49,817 nt of DNA from Desulfosporosinus sp. OT (GCF_000224515.1 NZ_AGAF01000244.1:1-49817), one strand, 5' to 3'; shown: positions 35,508 to 45,093, counted from the first letter of the stretch. Numbers and translations: made by a program. Notes: a model not told the origin generated them from the sequence alone.

Positions 35508-36120
35508 CGTCATTCACCCACTTTCCAAAGTTCGTCAGCAGTTGAAGTCCCCAAGGACTAGATTTTTCCGGGTGAAATTGTGCTCCCCAGACATTGTCCT
35601 TGCCTACGACTGCCGGAAATACCACCCCATAGTCACTAGTCGCAATAATATCCTTCTTCTCACTCGGCTCTGCATAATACGAATGTACAAAATAGAAATA
35701 GGATTCATTCGGAATCCCTTCTAATAAACGGGAAGGTTGTTCCAACTTCAAACTATTCCAACCCATATGTGGAACTTTGCCGCCAGGCGGAAATTTAACA
35801 ACTCGACCTGCTAAGAGTCCTAATCCAGCGTGCTCGCCGTGTTCTTCTCCAACCTCAAAGAGAACCTGCATCCCTAAACAAATTCCTAGAAAAGGGCGTC
35901 CAGAGCGTGCAAACTGGATAATAGGCTCAATCCACTCGCCACTATTTAACGCCGTCATCGCATCGGCAAAGGCCCCAACTCCTGGAAGTATTAATCCATT
36001 TACTTTATCCAGTTCTTCTGGGGACGTTATAATCAAAGCCTCAAACCCGACCTTTTCCAAAGCCTTCTCGACACTTCTTAAGTTTCCTCGTCCATAATCT
36101 ACAATGCCAATCACTTTCAT
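35485..36120 (-). CDS. hisH: Imidazole glycerol phosphate synthase, glutamine amidotransferase subunit
   Basis: This 211-residue class I glutaminase supplies ammonia to HisF. The nucleophile elbow is PFLGICLGMQVLFE, and the His-Glu pair is in GAQFHPEKSSPWG. The N-terminus IVDYGRGNLRSVEKAL is family-typical. The ATG at 36120 directly abuts AGGAGGA. The GTG two codons later (36114) has ideal spacing and is a real alternative. It overlaps hisA by about 20-29 bases. Confidence 0.96.
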   Translation of the reverse strand: MKVIGIVDYGRGNLRSVEKALEKVGFEALIITSPEELDKVNGLILPGVGAFADAMTALNSGEWIEPIIQFARSGRPFLGICLGMQVLFEVGEEHGEHAGLGLLAGRVVKFPPGGKVPHMGWNSLKLEQPSRLLEGIPNESYFYFVHSYYAEPSEKKDIIATSDYGVVFPAVVGKDNVWGAQFHPEKSSPWGLQLLTNFGKWVNDDATLSSH

Positions 36121-36140
36121 TCCTCCTGGAACTCGATTAT

Positions 36141-36725
36141 TTATAAAACCCCTTTGGTCGAAAGGATACCACTATACCGAGTATTCAGGCGTAAGGCCAG
36201 ACCAAGGGCTCTCCCAACTCCTTTAAAAGCAGCTTCCAAAATATGATGACGATTTTTTCCGGAAAATAACCTAATATGCAGAGTGAGTCCGCTCTGCACG
36301 GCCAGAGCCCGGAAAAACTCTTCCGCCATCTCAACCGGAAACTCGCCAACCATACCGTCTGGACACTGGACATCCCAAACTAGGTACGGGCGATTGGAAA
36401 TATCCAAAGCTACTTGTACAAGAGCCTCGTCCATGGGAAGAAGGGCCTCACCAATCCGTTCGATCCCTGCTTTATCACCACAGGCCTCCCGCAGAGCTTG
36501 CCCCAAAACGATACCACAATCCTCGATCGTATGGTGAGCATCCACCTCTAAATCGCCACTGGACTCAAGGATAAGATCTAGATAGGCAAAGCGAGCAAAG
36601 GCAGTCAGCATATGATCAAAAAAACCTATCCCTGTTTGGACTTGAGCTTCACCGGTACCGTCAAGATTTAAACGAACACGGATCTCTGTTTCCTTTGTTT
36701 TACGTTCAATATAAGCTTCTCTCAT
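36141..36725 (-). CDS. hisB: Imidazoleglycerol-phosphate dehydratase
   Basis: This monofunctional dehydratase of 194 residues converts imidazole glycerol phosphate to imidazole acetol phosphate. Metal-binding motifs are GFFDHMLTAFARF, DAHHTIEDCGIVLGQAL and HHILEAAFKGVGRAL. There is no fused HisN phosphatase, as is usual in Firmicutes. I chose the ATG at 36725, six bases after GAGGAG; the upstream frame extension has no ribosome site. It is in the hisGDCBHAF operon, with 20 bases to hisH. Confidence 0.97.
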   Translation of the reverse strand: MREAYIERKTKETEIRVRLNLDGTGEAQVQTGIGFFDHMLTAFARFAYLDLILESSGDLEVDAHHTIEDCGIVLGQALREACGDKAGIERIGEALLPMDEALVQVALDISNRPYLVWDVQCPDGMVGEFPVEMAEEFFRALAVQSGLTLHIRLFSGKNRHHILEAAFKGVGRALGLALRLNTRYSGILSTKGVL

Positions 36726-36788
36726 GCTGGTCTCCTCTCGAAACGATAGTACCAAGAATAATTTTTAACCTTGAAAGACCAACTGAGA

Positions 36789-37874
36789 TTAAACGCCTGT
36801 AACGCTCATGCTAATCTCCCTAATTGCTCGTAGAAACCTGTCATTTTCCTCCGGCAATCCGGCACTGATACGCAAGCACTTCCCAATTGTGGGGAGCACG
36901 CCCATGTTACGGACCAAGAACCCTCTCTTTAACAACTCCGCCGCCCAACTGTCGGGATCACCCGGTTTAAAGAGGATAAAGTTCGCCTTCGTAGGATAAG
37001 CCACAACATCCGCAACCTGAGTTAAGCCCTCGTAGAGTTTTTGCGTCTCTGCCTTAATACTCTGAATTTGCACTTGATACTCACTTAAATAACCTAAGGC
37101 CAAAATCCCTGCTTTTTGACTAAATGAATTGACATTAAATGGCGGTCGCACTCGATTGATCAGGGCAATAGTCTCTGGTTGTCCAAGCAAATACCCCAAG
37201 CGGAGGCCAGCCATTCCAAACGATTTGGAGAACGTCCGCAGAATAACCAAGTTGGAGTAATTTTCAATCTCAGGAATCAGGGTTTCCTCGGAAAACTCGG
37301 CATACGCCTCATCTACAACTACGATTTTACCACTTTCCCGCACAAGTCGAAGAATCTCTTCTCTGGGGAACAGCGTACCAGTAGGATTATTGGGATTACA
37401 AATAATAACCACGTGAGCATCTGGGGAAAGGGCTGCCGTTAACATCTGCTTCGTGTTCAGATCCAGGCCATTCAACAAGGGAACTTCCACAACTGTGGTA
37501 TCTGTTAGATGAGCGGAAATCTGGTACATGCCAAACGTCGGAGGGTGAATAATCATCGATTTTCCTAAACCGCCAAAGGTGAGTAAGATGAGTTGGATCA
37601 GTTCGTCCGATCCATTGCCAACAAGAATTCCCGCTGGTGGAATTTTCGTATACTTTGCTATGGCATTTTTAAGGTCTTGGCCCATTCCATCTGGATAACG
37701 ATTAAACATTAGTTTTTCTGAAAACAAATCCTCACGCATTCCCACTGGCCAAGGAAAGGGGTTTTCATTGGCATCGAGTTTAACACACTCAGGCATATGT
37801 TTCACTTCATAAGGAACGAGCTGACGAACTTCAGGCCGAACGAAACTCGTGGGGTTACATAACCTAGTTTCCAT
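36789..37874 (-). CDS. hisC: Histidinol-phosphate aminotransferase
   Basis: This 361-residue PLP enzyme converts imidazole acetol phosphate to histidinol phosphate. Motifs are KLDANENPFPWP at the N-terminus, VGNGSDELIQLILLTF for the phosphate site, IICNPNNPTGTLF, VVVDEAYAEFS, and the Schiff-base Lys in RTFSKSFGMAGLRLGYLLG. The C-terminal LRISAGLPEEN supplies the conserved Arg. The ATG follows GGAAGGAGAG. It lies 20 bases downstream of hisD. Confidence 0.97.
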   Translation of the reverse strand: METRLCNPTSFVRPEVRQLVPYEVKHMPECVKLDANENPFPWPVGMREDLFSEKLMFNRYPDGMGQDLKNAIAKYTKIPPAGILVGNGSDELIQLILLTFGGLGKSMIIHPPTFGMYQISAHLTDTTVVEVPLLNGLDLNTKQMLTAALSPDAHVVIICNPNNPTGTLFPREEILRLVRESGKIVVVDEAYAEFSEETLIPEIENYSNLVILRTFSKSFGMAGLRLGYLLGQPETIALINRVRPPFNVNSFSQKAGILALGYLSEYQVQIQSIKAETQKLYEGLTQVADVVAYPTKANFILFKPGDPDSWAAELLKRGFLVRNMGVLPTIGKCLRISAGLPEENDRFLRAIREISMSVTGV

Positions 37875-37894
37875 CTCTTTCTCTCCTTCCGCGA

Positions 37895-39175
37895 CTATGA
37901 TTTAAATCGAACCTCTACTGCACGGGCATGTGCTTCCAACCCTTCGCTGCGGGCGAGTAAGGCGATTTGCTTAGCATCACGCTTAAGGGCTGTTTCCGAA
38001 TACCCGATCACACTGACCTTTTTCATAAACGTATCGACATTGAGAGGAGAATAAAACCTCGCCGTCCCTCCAGTCGGCAAGACATGATTCGGTCCTGCAA
38101 AATAATCCCCAACTGGTTCTGGCGAATAACGTCCTAGAAAAACAGCACCGACATTCCGCACTTGTCCTAACCAGGAATACTGATCCTCCACCACCAATTC
38201 AAAATGTTCCGGAGCAATTTTGTTAGCCAAATCCATTCCCTCTTGGAGATCGGACACACAAATCGCAGCCCCATAGGTTTCCCAGGACGCTCGGGCAATT
38301 TCTGCGCGGGGTAAGTCTTCAAGCTGCCGCTCCACCTCTGCTATAGTCTCTTCTAAGAGTCGGCGAGAGGGCGAAACTAAAATTGCCGAAGCTAAACGAT
38401 CATGTTCAGCCTGGGAAAGTAAATCCGCAGCTAATTCTTCCGGTCGTCCACTCTCGTCAACTAAGATTAGAATCTCACTTGGTCCGGCTAACATATCAAT
38501 ATCGACCGTTCCAAAAACTTGCTTTTTAGCCAAGGTCACGTAAATGTTCCCTGGTCCGGTTATTTTATCCACGTGAGAGATAGTCTCAGTCCCATAGGCT
38601 AACGCGGCAATTCCTTGAGCCCCTCCCACTTTGTAAACTTCGGTCACCCCAGCTTCGGCAGCAGCTACCAAAACTTCAGGCAGAAGCGTACCGTCCGCTC
38701 TGGGTGGACTTACCATCACAATTTCTTGAACTCCAGCGACAACTGCAGGCAAAGCGTTCATCAAGACTGAAGATGGATAAGAAGCCGTGCCCCCTGGAAC
38801 ATAAATACCCACGCGTTTGAGTGGAAGCAGAAGTTGTCCAAGAATACTCCCGTCAGGGTCTGGTTCCAGCCATGAGATTCGTTTCTGCTTTTCATGATAC
38901 CGCAAGATATTTTCTTTAGCAGTACGCAAAGCTTGGAGATACTCCTCGCCTACTGCGTGGTAGGCCACTTGAATCTCCTCATCAGATACTCTCAAGCCGC
39001 TTTGTCGCAGGTTGACGTGATCAAATTCCTCAGTCAATTGATAGATAGCCTCTTCCCCAAGCTCACGGACTTGCTTGAGGATCGCTGCAACACGCCGTTC
39101 CAGTGTTTCATCGTCTCCATATGATTTACGGGTGAGACGGCTTAAATCGATGTCATTCAGATTCTCAACCTTCAT
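37895..39175 (-). CDS. hisD: Histidinol dehydrogenase
   Basis: This 426-residue zinc enzyme performs the last two oxidations from histidinol to histidine with NAD+. Signatures are [38 protein letters not shown] and [17 protein letters not shown]. The metal and catalytic residues are in [19 protein letters not shown] and [10 protein letters not shown]. The start ATG is behind GAGGTGCG. It is the second gene of the operon, 56 bases after hisG. Confidence 0.97.
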   Translation of the reverse strand: MKVENLNDIDLSRLTRKSYGDDETLERRVAAILKQVRELGEEAIYQLTEEFDHVNLRQSGLRVSDEEIQVAYHAVGEEYLQALRTAKENILRYHEKQKRISWLEPDPDGSILGQLLLPLKRVGIYVPGGTASYPSSVLMNALPAVVAGVQEIVMVSPPRADGTLLPEVLVAAAEAGVTEVYKVGGAQGIAALAYGTETISHVDKITGPGNIYVTLAKKQVFGTVDIDMLAGPSEILILVDESGRPEELAADLLSQAEHDRLASAILVSPSRRLLEETIAEVERQLEDLPRAEIARASWETYGAAICVSDLQEGMDLANKIAPEHFELVVEDQYSWLGQVRNVGAVFLGRYSPEPVGDYFAGPNHVLPTGGTARFYSPLNVDTFMKKVSVIGYSETALKRDAKQIALLARSEGLEAHARAVEVRFKS

Positions 39176-39231
39176 TAATTTCGCACCTCATTCTGTTCAT
39201 CTTACTCTATAGATCTGTTAATAATCTCTAT

Positions 39232-39915
39232 CTAATTTCTGACCAATATGTCCGCTTGTACATCTTCACGTAACCGCTCTACTAGGTTTCGAATTCGCTC
39301 GTATTTCAGGCGATAGGACACACGGTTTGCGATCAAACGAGAAGTCGCTTCCAGAATCGGCGCGATTTCGACCAGATGGTTTTCCTTAAGCGTTTTTCCA
39401 GTTGAAACAATATCTACAATCATTTCTGCTAGGTCAACGCATGGCGCAAGCTCAATATTTCCATGCAATTTAATGGGGCTAACCTGCATGCCCAACCCAC
39501 TAAAAAAAGTTTCTGCAACCCTAGGGAACTTCGTGGCCACTCGTTGATGATTAAGCCCACTTAAATCATACTCTCCATTCGAAAGTTTGGGTGGGACGCT
39601 AGCCTCCGGCATCGCAACCACAAACCGGCAATATCCGAATTTAAGGTCCAGTAACTCAGCTACATCTTTATTCTCCTCCAACAAAGTGTCCTTTCCAACA
39701 AAGCCCAGATCTGCGGCCCCATATTCAACAAACGTTGGAATATCAGTGGCGCGGCAAATAATGATTTTAACCTTACTATCGGGAAGATCATAAAACAGCT
39801 TGCGGGAATCTTCATTAACATGGCTGCATTCAATCCCTATGCGACTTAATATTTGGATGGAGTCAATAAGCAACTTCCCTTTAGGCAACGCAATCGTCAA
39901 AAAATCTTTCTCCAC
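39232..39915 (-). CDS. hisG: ATP phosphoribosyltransferase, short catalytic subunit
   Basis: This 227-residue short-form HisG joins ATP and PRPP in the first, regulated step of the pathway. Short forms lack the C-terminal regulatory domain and work with HisZ, which is present at 43860. Motifs are [44 protein letters not shown] and the C-terminal LVERLREDV. The start is a GTG seven bases after GGAAGGGG. It leads the hisGDCBHAF operon; a consensus promoter with an operator-like palindrome lies 120 bases upstream. Confidence 0.96.
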   Translation of the reverse strand: MEKDFLTIALPKGKLLIDSIQILSRIGIECSHVNEDSRKLFYDLPDSKVKIIICRATDIPTFVEYGAADLGFVGKDTLLEENKDVAELLDLKFGYCRFVVAMPEASVPPKLSNGEYDLSGLNHQRVATKFPRVAETFFSGLGMQVSPIKLHGNIELAPCVDLAEMIVDIVSTGKTLKENHLVEIAPILEATSRLIANRVSYRLKYERIRNLVERLREDVQADILVRN

Positions 39916-40036
39916 TAGGCATCCCCTTCCACTTAACCCGTTTAATCTTAATCAAGAGATGTTTCACCCTCGAGTCAATTGATCATTAACTATTAATCCT
40001 TAACCATCAACTATTTATCGCTTTATCTTGTTAAAG

Positions 40037-40080
40037 TATTAATCTATTAATATTATAACAATGCCCCTTTACTCTGGCAA
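40037..40080 (-). promoter_or_regulatory. hisG operon promoter with overlapping palindromic operator
   Basis: On the minus strand TTGCCA (40075-40080) and TATAAT (40052-40057) are 17 bases apart. A perfect palindrome TATTAAT-AG-ATTAATA (40037-40052) begins at the -10 and covers the start point. A related sequence, ATTAA-CTA-TTAAT, lies further into the leader near 39984-39996. The core TTAATA-K-ATTAA is shared with the yerC promoter. Confidence 0.7.
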
Positions 40081-40134
40081 CCCCCATATGAAAATAAAGG
40101 ATACGATGCCCGACTTAATTTTTTACAGGATTTT

Positions 40135-41310
40135 TTATATTACTTGTTGAATCAACGCCACACCAGCAGGACATAGTTTTAACTCTCGGACCATTCCCTG
40201 CATTATCCGAATAGCTTCTTTTGAACTCATCGAACCACGATAAGGTCGTTCCTCTGTTAAAGCTTGATATACATCAGCTACGGCCATTAGGCGTTCAGGT
40301 ACCGATAAATCCGCTTTGCGTTCGGGATAGCCACCTCCGGCGATATTTTCATGATGGTTTCCAGCCCACTCTTTAATGACTTCAAACCCCCGTACGCGCC
40401 CTAAAATCATTTTTGTATAATATGGATGGGCTTTAATTTTTTCAAACTCTTGAGGTGTAAGCCGTCCAGGTTTGTCGAGCACTTCTCCAGGAACCGCCAA
40501 TTTACCTAAATCATGAAGTAGCGCAGCGATCTTAAGCTGAAAAACATCTTCCCTTGAATCTAAAAATAGAGGGGCTAAACGTTCCATAATCTCCGCAACC
40601 CCTCTGGAATGACAATATGTATAAGAACTTTTGCTATCAATAATTGCCGCAAAAACGTTGGCAATTTGCTCCACTTCTTGTTGATTAATCTGAGCGGTAA
40701 GATTCGGTTGGATCTCTGTTAGTATGCCTTTTAGATTGGGGTTGGTAAGGTCAAGCCAAAATCTTTCTTTGGCACTAGCCTCGAGAAACCCTTCGACCAC
40801 TACAGGAGAAAAACAATGGTTTTGTCGCTTTCGCACCCAATCCCATATCTCTAAACGTTGATCATAATAATATTGGCGACGATCATGACGAGTTTCCAGC
40901 TGATCGGCAAGCTGCAAAATTTGCGCACCTAACGGCACCTCTCCCTTACAAGCCTCACTCTGTCCTTCCCACGACCCATGATGCCACAGAACAAATTCTG
41001 CTGCTTGCATTGAAAAGGGCATTAATCTCATCAGTTCTCGGCCAATCTCAGAGTGTTTCCAAACATTGCTATCCTTCGGAGTTACATTCCGCAATGATTC
41101 GGTCGCGCCAATATCATGCAGAAAGGCAGCAATATAGATATTCTCAACCAGTTCTTCTGAAAGCTCTAGGGTTCTCGCTATCTGCAAAGCAGTATACGCT
41201 GTTCGTGTAGCATGATGAAACGGCTGGCCCTCTGCCAGGTCGAGAGCCAAAGAAAGTGCGTGAAGTAGTTCATTGCGATCATAGATTTTCTCCTTAATAT
41301 TATTACTCAA
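40135..41310 (-). CDS. HD-GYP domain protein, probable cyclic-di-GMP phosphodiesterase
   Basis: This 391-residue soluble protein has two HD domains. The first (about residues 30-180) shows HHATRTAYTALQIAR and AAFLHDIGATES. The second (about 215-391) is the HD-GYP type, with YCHSRGVAEIMERLA, ALLHDLGKLAVP and the extended HHENIAGGGYPER. The canonical motif HHExxDGxGYP has Ala here in place of Asp. HD-GYP proteins hydrolyse cyclic-di-GMP, but the substitution makes activity less certain. The start is a TTG at 41310 with GGGAGA upstream at long spacing, so the N-terminus is tentative. It lies upstream of hisG, whose promoter begins at its stop codon. Confidence 0.85.
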   Translation of the reverse strand: MSNNIKEKIYDRNELLHALSLALDLAEGQPFHHATRTAYTALQIARTLELSEELVENIYIAAFLHDIGATESLRNVTPKDSNVWKHSEIGRELMRLMPFSMQAAEFVLWHHGSWEGQSEACKGEVPLGAQILQLADQLETRHDRRQYYYDQRLEIWDWVRKRQNHCFSPVVVEGFLEASAKERFWLDLTNPNLKGILTEIQPNLTAQINQQEVEQIANVFAAIIDSKSSYTYCHSRGVAEIMERLAPLFLDSREDVFQLKIAALLHDLGKLAVPGEVLDKPGRLTPQEFEKIKAHPYYTKMILGRVRGFEVIKEWAGNHHENIAGGGYPERKADLSVPERLMAVADVYQALTEERPYRGSMSSKEAIRIMQGMVRELKLCPAGVALIQQVI

Positions 41311-41387
41311 TTTTGATCAATCTCCCATCTCAAATCCAAGCACAATCCTTAAATAGAAATAGTTCATTTTTTCGTACTAAAGAAAAG

Positions 41388-41416
41388 ACAAGCCTTATTG
41401 ATAGGCTTGTCTCTTA
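41388..41416 (-). terminator. Terminator of the pfkA/hsdM-fragment operon
   Basis: AGACAAGCCTA and AGGCTTGTCT form a stem on the minus strand followed by TTTTCTTT. It lies 30 bases past the stop of the HsdM-like gene. Confidence 0.85.
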
Positions 41417-41446
41417 GTAGTGAAGTCCTATGCAGAATCAAGCAAA

Positions 41447-41929
41447 TTAGAAATCTAAGTCCTCATCCGTTAACTTCATTTTATCAAATTTTTTTATCAA
41501 CTCAACTAAATCACTATTAGTAATAAAATTTTCTCCGTTTGCAGAGGTCTTATTAAAGTCTATATCGTTTAATGCACCCAGGCAACCCCTATTCTTTTCG
41601 TCAGTCTCCGCAAAAACCTTCATTAGATATGAGTTCAAATCTTCTTTTTCCAGTTTTAATTTTTCCCAACGGGCGATTTTAGGCACAAATAGGCGATAGA
41701 CCTCTCTTCTTTCTAAATCTTCTTCTATTTGACTTGGAGATAAACCCTTAGCTATGAGCTTATTTCGCCTAACCTCTCGCTCTAAATTAAATCTATCATT
41801 TAAGCGCTTTAAAAAAAGTATTGCAATGACATATTCTTTGAATTCAGTGGCATCCCTATCACCACGTAAAGTATCGCAGGTCTCATCTAAGAAACTTTCG
41901 AATTCTGCTAGGGATAATTTATCACTCAT
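41447..41929 (-). CDS. HsdM N-terminal domain-only protein (truncated type I methylase)
   Basis: This 160-residue protein matches only the N-terminal helical domain of the type I restriction-modification methylase HsdM. Evidence is LDETCDTLRGDRDATEFKEYVIAILFLKRLNDRF, CLGALNDIDFN and KFDKMKLTDEDLDF. A normal HsdM continues with DLLG-x-AYEYLI and the methyltransferase domain; here a stop follows DLDF directly. No hsdS or hsdR is nearby. It has a good ribosome site (AAGGAG) and its own terminator, and follows pfkA by 23 bases, so it could be a retained small protein rather than fresh debris. It cannot methylate DNA alone. Confidence 0.8.
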   Translation of the reverse strand: MSDKLSLAEFESFLDETCDTLRGDRDATEFKEYVIAILFLKRLNDRFNLEREVRRNKLIAKGLSPSQIEEDLERREVYRLFVPKIARWEKLKLEKEDLNSYLMKVFAETDEKNRGCLGALNDIDFNKTSANGENFITNSDLVELIKKFDKMKLTDEDLDF

Positions 41930-41952
41930 TAATCATTCTCCTTATCAAATGG

Positions 41953-43029
41953 TTAATCTCCTAGCTCAATTCCAAGAGAACGTGCCGTTAACAGCAAAGG
42001 GTCAATTAATGGCACAAGCTTAAGCTTATCGACCGCTTGATGGAGGGGAACACGTACAATATCTCTGCCCTGAAGGGCGACCATAATACCAAACTCCTTT
42101 TCTAATACGGCATCAACTGCTGCAACGCCATAGCGGGAAGAAAGCACTCGATCATACGAATTGGGAGAACCTCCTCGCTGAAGATGTCCAAGCACCGTCA
42201 CTCTTGTTTCCATTCCAAACAGTTCTTCGAGATCATTGCCTATTTTAGCACCAATGCCTCCCAATTTGATCGGGTCAAATCGCCCCGCAACCATGCGTTC
42301 CACCACCATTTCTCCACCCATAGGTTTAGCACCTTCTGCTACAACAATAATGCTAAACTTCTTCCCTTGTTTTGCTCGTCGCTGGATGGATTGAGCTACT
42401 CGATTTAAATTATACGGTATTTCCGGAATCAGGATGGCATCTGCACCTCCAGCAACACCCGCATACAAAGCAATCCATCCGGCATAGCGCCCCATCAGTT
42501 CAAGAACCATGACTCGGTGATGAGATTCCGCTGTGGTATGCAGACGGTCAAGTGCCTCTTGCGCTGTTTCCACAGCCGTTTGAAAACCAAACGTCTGATC
42601 AGTAGCCATTAAATCATTATCAATCGTTTTAGGAATTCCGATAACAGAAAGACCTTTATTCGCAAATTTAAGCGCAATATTTAAACTTCCGTCTCCACCA
42701 ATCGCTACTAAAACATCTACTCCATGTTCTTTTAAATTTCGCAGGACATCGTCCGATCGGTCCATTGTCTTAGTAACTCCATTTAGTTTCGTTTCATAGG
42801 CAAAGGGATTGTCTCGATTCGTTGTTCCAAGAATCGTGCCGCCCCGCGGCAAAATACCCGAGACATCACTTATCGAAAGGGGCATAAAATCGCCTTCTAC
42901 CGCTCCTCGAAAGCCATCTTTAATACCAAGCACTTCAATCCCATTTTGGTGCGCGCTTTTAGCAACAGCCCGAATCACGGCATTAAGCCCCGGACAATCT
43001 CCTCCACCAGTAAGGACTGCAATTTTCAT
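41953..43029 (-). CDS. pfkA: 6-phosphofructokinase
   Basis: This 358-residue cytoplasmic kinase forms fructose 1,6-bisphosphate in glycolysis. Motifs are LTGGGDCPGLNAVIRAV, VAIGGDGSLNIA, GIPKTIDNDL with the catalytic Asp, and VMELMGRYAGWIAL-like LELMGRYAGWIAL. The pair Gly in GGDGS and Lys in PKTIDND is typical of the group III/mixed-substrate PFKs, which mostly use ATP while PPi enzymes have Asp at the first site. The ATG follows AAAGGAGTG. A TATAAT box lies at 43067-43072 upstream. It is co-directional with the HsdM fragment. Confidence 0.95.
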   Translation of the reverse strand: MKIAVLTGGGDCPGLNAVIRAVAKSAHQNGIEVLGIKDGFRGAVEGDFMPLSISDVSGILPRGGTILGTTNRDNPFAYETKLNGVTKTMDRSDDVLRNLKEHGVDVLVAIGGDGSLNIALKFANKGLSVIGIPKTIDNDLMATDQTFGFQTAVETAQEALDRLHTTAESHHRVMVLELMGRYAGWIALYAGVAGGADAILIPEIPYNLNRVAQSIQRRAKQGKKFSIIVVAEGAKPMGGEMVVERMVAGRFDPIKLGGIGAKIGNDLEELFGMETRVTVLGHLQRGGSPNSYDRVLSSRYGVAAVDAVLEKEFGIMVALQGRDIVRVPLHQAVDKLKLVPLIDPLLLTARSLGIELGD

Positions 43030-43189
43030 GTTAACACTCCTTTCCTCTATATAGTAGCATTATCTTATTATAGTCCTTTGCCTAAAAGTATAAGCATCTA
43101 AAGCGGGATACATGCCTAGAAAATTTCCTTACACGTACAGCAATACATGTATGCTTAGAGAACAAGCAAATCGGCATATTTGCGTCAAA

Positions 43190-43859
43190 ACGCAAACTAC
43201 TCTACATGATGCAACCATGCAAACAAGAACCGTCCCCGCTTGCATGCACCCAGACCGAAGGGAATCTCTATACTTAGAAAGCACGTCGAGCGTTATTTGC
43301 ATCATATAAACGCAAACAGTGTCACAATCCCCAAATCTAACTCAGCTCCCGTCGGACCCAAGCTCAGAGGAAGTTTCTTAGCTTAGTGAGCGCTTTACAG
43401 AATTGCGTCAATGAGCGCAGAGGATAAAGCGTTAAGAAACGCAATGGGACTCGTCCATGACTCGAACAGGACGTTCGAGGTTAGAGCATCGCCATGGATG
43501 GCTAGATGCCGTGATGGACTGATGCCGCGGTGCCCGAAGACACTGTCTTCGCACGTATTAGCCTTCTTGCAGGATGGCAAGGAGCGGCGCACATGCGACG
43601 GAACAGGGATGTTCCTAGTGTCGAATGCGCCAAGGATGGCATAGCATTCGACCAGAACAACCCATGGGTTTTGCTTTTTAGCTTTAACCTCAAGCGAATA
43701 GCAATGTAGCGTGCGCGAATACGATACTCTCCAGTGGAGAGTATCGCCGAAGGCGCAGAGCCATTAACGTACACTTTCGCACCGTAGGATTAGTATCGCC
43801 GAAGCCGCTAATCCTTAAAGTATACCAGTCGGCGTAGGATGCTAAGAAACTTCCTCCCC
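43190..43859. repeat. GC-rich modular non-coding element B, downstream of hisZ
   Basis: This region has no supportable gene. It contains AAGAACCGTCCCC (43225-43237), the reverse complement of a module in element A, then GCCAT-GG-ATGGC and GCGCCAAGGATGGC. A perfect hairpin CGATACTCTCC-AGT-GGAGAGTATCG (43722-43746) follows, with two ~52-bp units each running from GTATCGCCGAAG to GTAGGAT (43741-43790, 43793-43840). It starts right after the hisZ stop. Upstream, 43030-43189 holds only the pfkA promoter region and a small hairpin (TTTGCGT/ACGCAAA). Confidence 0.7.
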
Positions 43860-45008
43860 TCACACACATAAAATTTCCGGAATATGTTTTTGAAAGGCCA
43901 TTTTCTGAGCAACGTCGCTCTCTATCGTCCCGAGTACCATTTCTACCCGTTTTCCCTTAGCTCGTAATGCTTGACACTGACGAATGACCTGCTCTGCATC
44001 AGATCCGTACACCAAAATATCGGCACTCTCCGTGGAGGAAAGCGGAAATTGTTCTAACAAAGTTCCCAGGTGAATGGCGAATCCTGTAGCTGGTAACGAA
44101 ACGCCAAAGTCCGAGTACAGCGTATCATAACGTCCACCTTCAACCACTGGGAAGCCCATACCTGGAACATACCCCTCAAAAACTGCCCCAGTATAATAGG
44201 AAAAACCTCGTAATATTCCTAAATCTAAGGACACATTTTCTTGAACTCCGAAATAATTCAAATACCGATAAATTTTTCTTAACTTTTCAACAGCTTCCTG
44301 AATCGCCGGTCGTTCACTCCAGTCAAGAACTTCATCAAGAATTTCCTCTCCCCCGTGAAAATGTGGTAAACGTAGCAAGAGCTCCTGCACGCGCGTAGGT
44401 AATCCACTTTGGCTGACCCACCTTTCCACGCCTACCATATCCTTACGGGCCAACGCTTCTTCCAGCTTAGATTGAAGACCCTCATCAACCCCCGCTTCCA
44501 ACATAAGCCCTGAAAAAATCCCCATGTGCCCAAGATTGAACTGATAGTTTTTTAAACCCAAACCCGCAATAGCTTCAACAGCAAGGGCGATCACTTCTGC
44601 ATCGGCTAGTTCCTGGTCAGAGCCGACGAGCTCCACACCTACTTGGCGGAACTCTCTATGCCTAACAGCGGTATTTCGATAGACATCAGCACCGTAACAC
44701 AAACGGAGTGGAAAATCCCCTCCGCGCATGCGTGTGCTGACAAGGCGGGCAATCGACATTGTTAGCTCAGGACGCAGCGCAAGAATACGACCCTCACGAT
44801 CAAAGAATTTATACAATGAGTCGTCTTGCTCAATATCCGGTTGGACGCATGCGGTAAATTCAAGGGTTGGAGTTAACACTTTTTGATATGACCACTGTCG
44901 AAAAAGCGCAAGTATCTCTTCTTCTAAACGCTCCTGCACGACTAGTTCCTCTGGTAGTAAATCACGCATTCCATCTGGAATGCGTTGTCCTAAATTTGTT
45001 CTTAGCAT
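43860..45008 (-). CDS. hisZ: ATP phosphoribosyltransferase regulatory subunit
   Basis: This 382-residue HisRS paralogue associates with the short HisG and confers histidine feedback control. The class II synthetase core is visible as QRIPDGMRDLLPEE, LYKFFDREGRILALRPELTMSIARL and YRNTAVRHREFRQVGVELVG. It lacks the anticodon-binding domain and true synthetase residues. Start is an ATG behind AGAAGGAG. It follows yerC by 85 bases in the same direction, and element B follows it. It is separated from hisG by pfkA and an HD-GYP gene. Confidence 0.95.
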   Translation of the reverse strand: MLRTNLGQRIPDGMRDLLPEELVVQERLEEEILALFRQWSYQKVLTPTLEFTACVQPDIEQDDSLYKFFDREGRILALRPELTMSIARLVSTRMRGGDFPLRLCYGADVYRNTAVRHREFRQVGVELVGSDQELADAEVIALAVEAIAGLGLKNYQFNLGHMGIFSGLMLEAGVDEGLQSKLEEALARKDMVGVERWVSQSGLPTRVQELLLRLPHFHGGEEILDEVLDWSERPAIQEAVEKLRKIYRYLNYFGVQENVSLDLGILRGFSYYTGAVFEGYVPGMGFPVVEGGRYDTLYSDFGVSLPATGFAIHLGTLLEQFPLSSTESADILVYGSDAEQVIRQCQALRAKGKRVEMVLGTIESDVAQKMAFQKHIPEILCV

Positions 45009-45093
45009 TTATAATTCTCCTTCTTTAATACACTCTACTTTGCTGCATATCAAATACTGAATCCCTTAGTATCTGCTTATAAAAAATCTCTTA

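Noticed and set aside
43395-43774. ORFs of 65-90 codons in element B
   Set aside because: Same reason: repeat sequence, no ribosome sites, no recognisable protein character.
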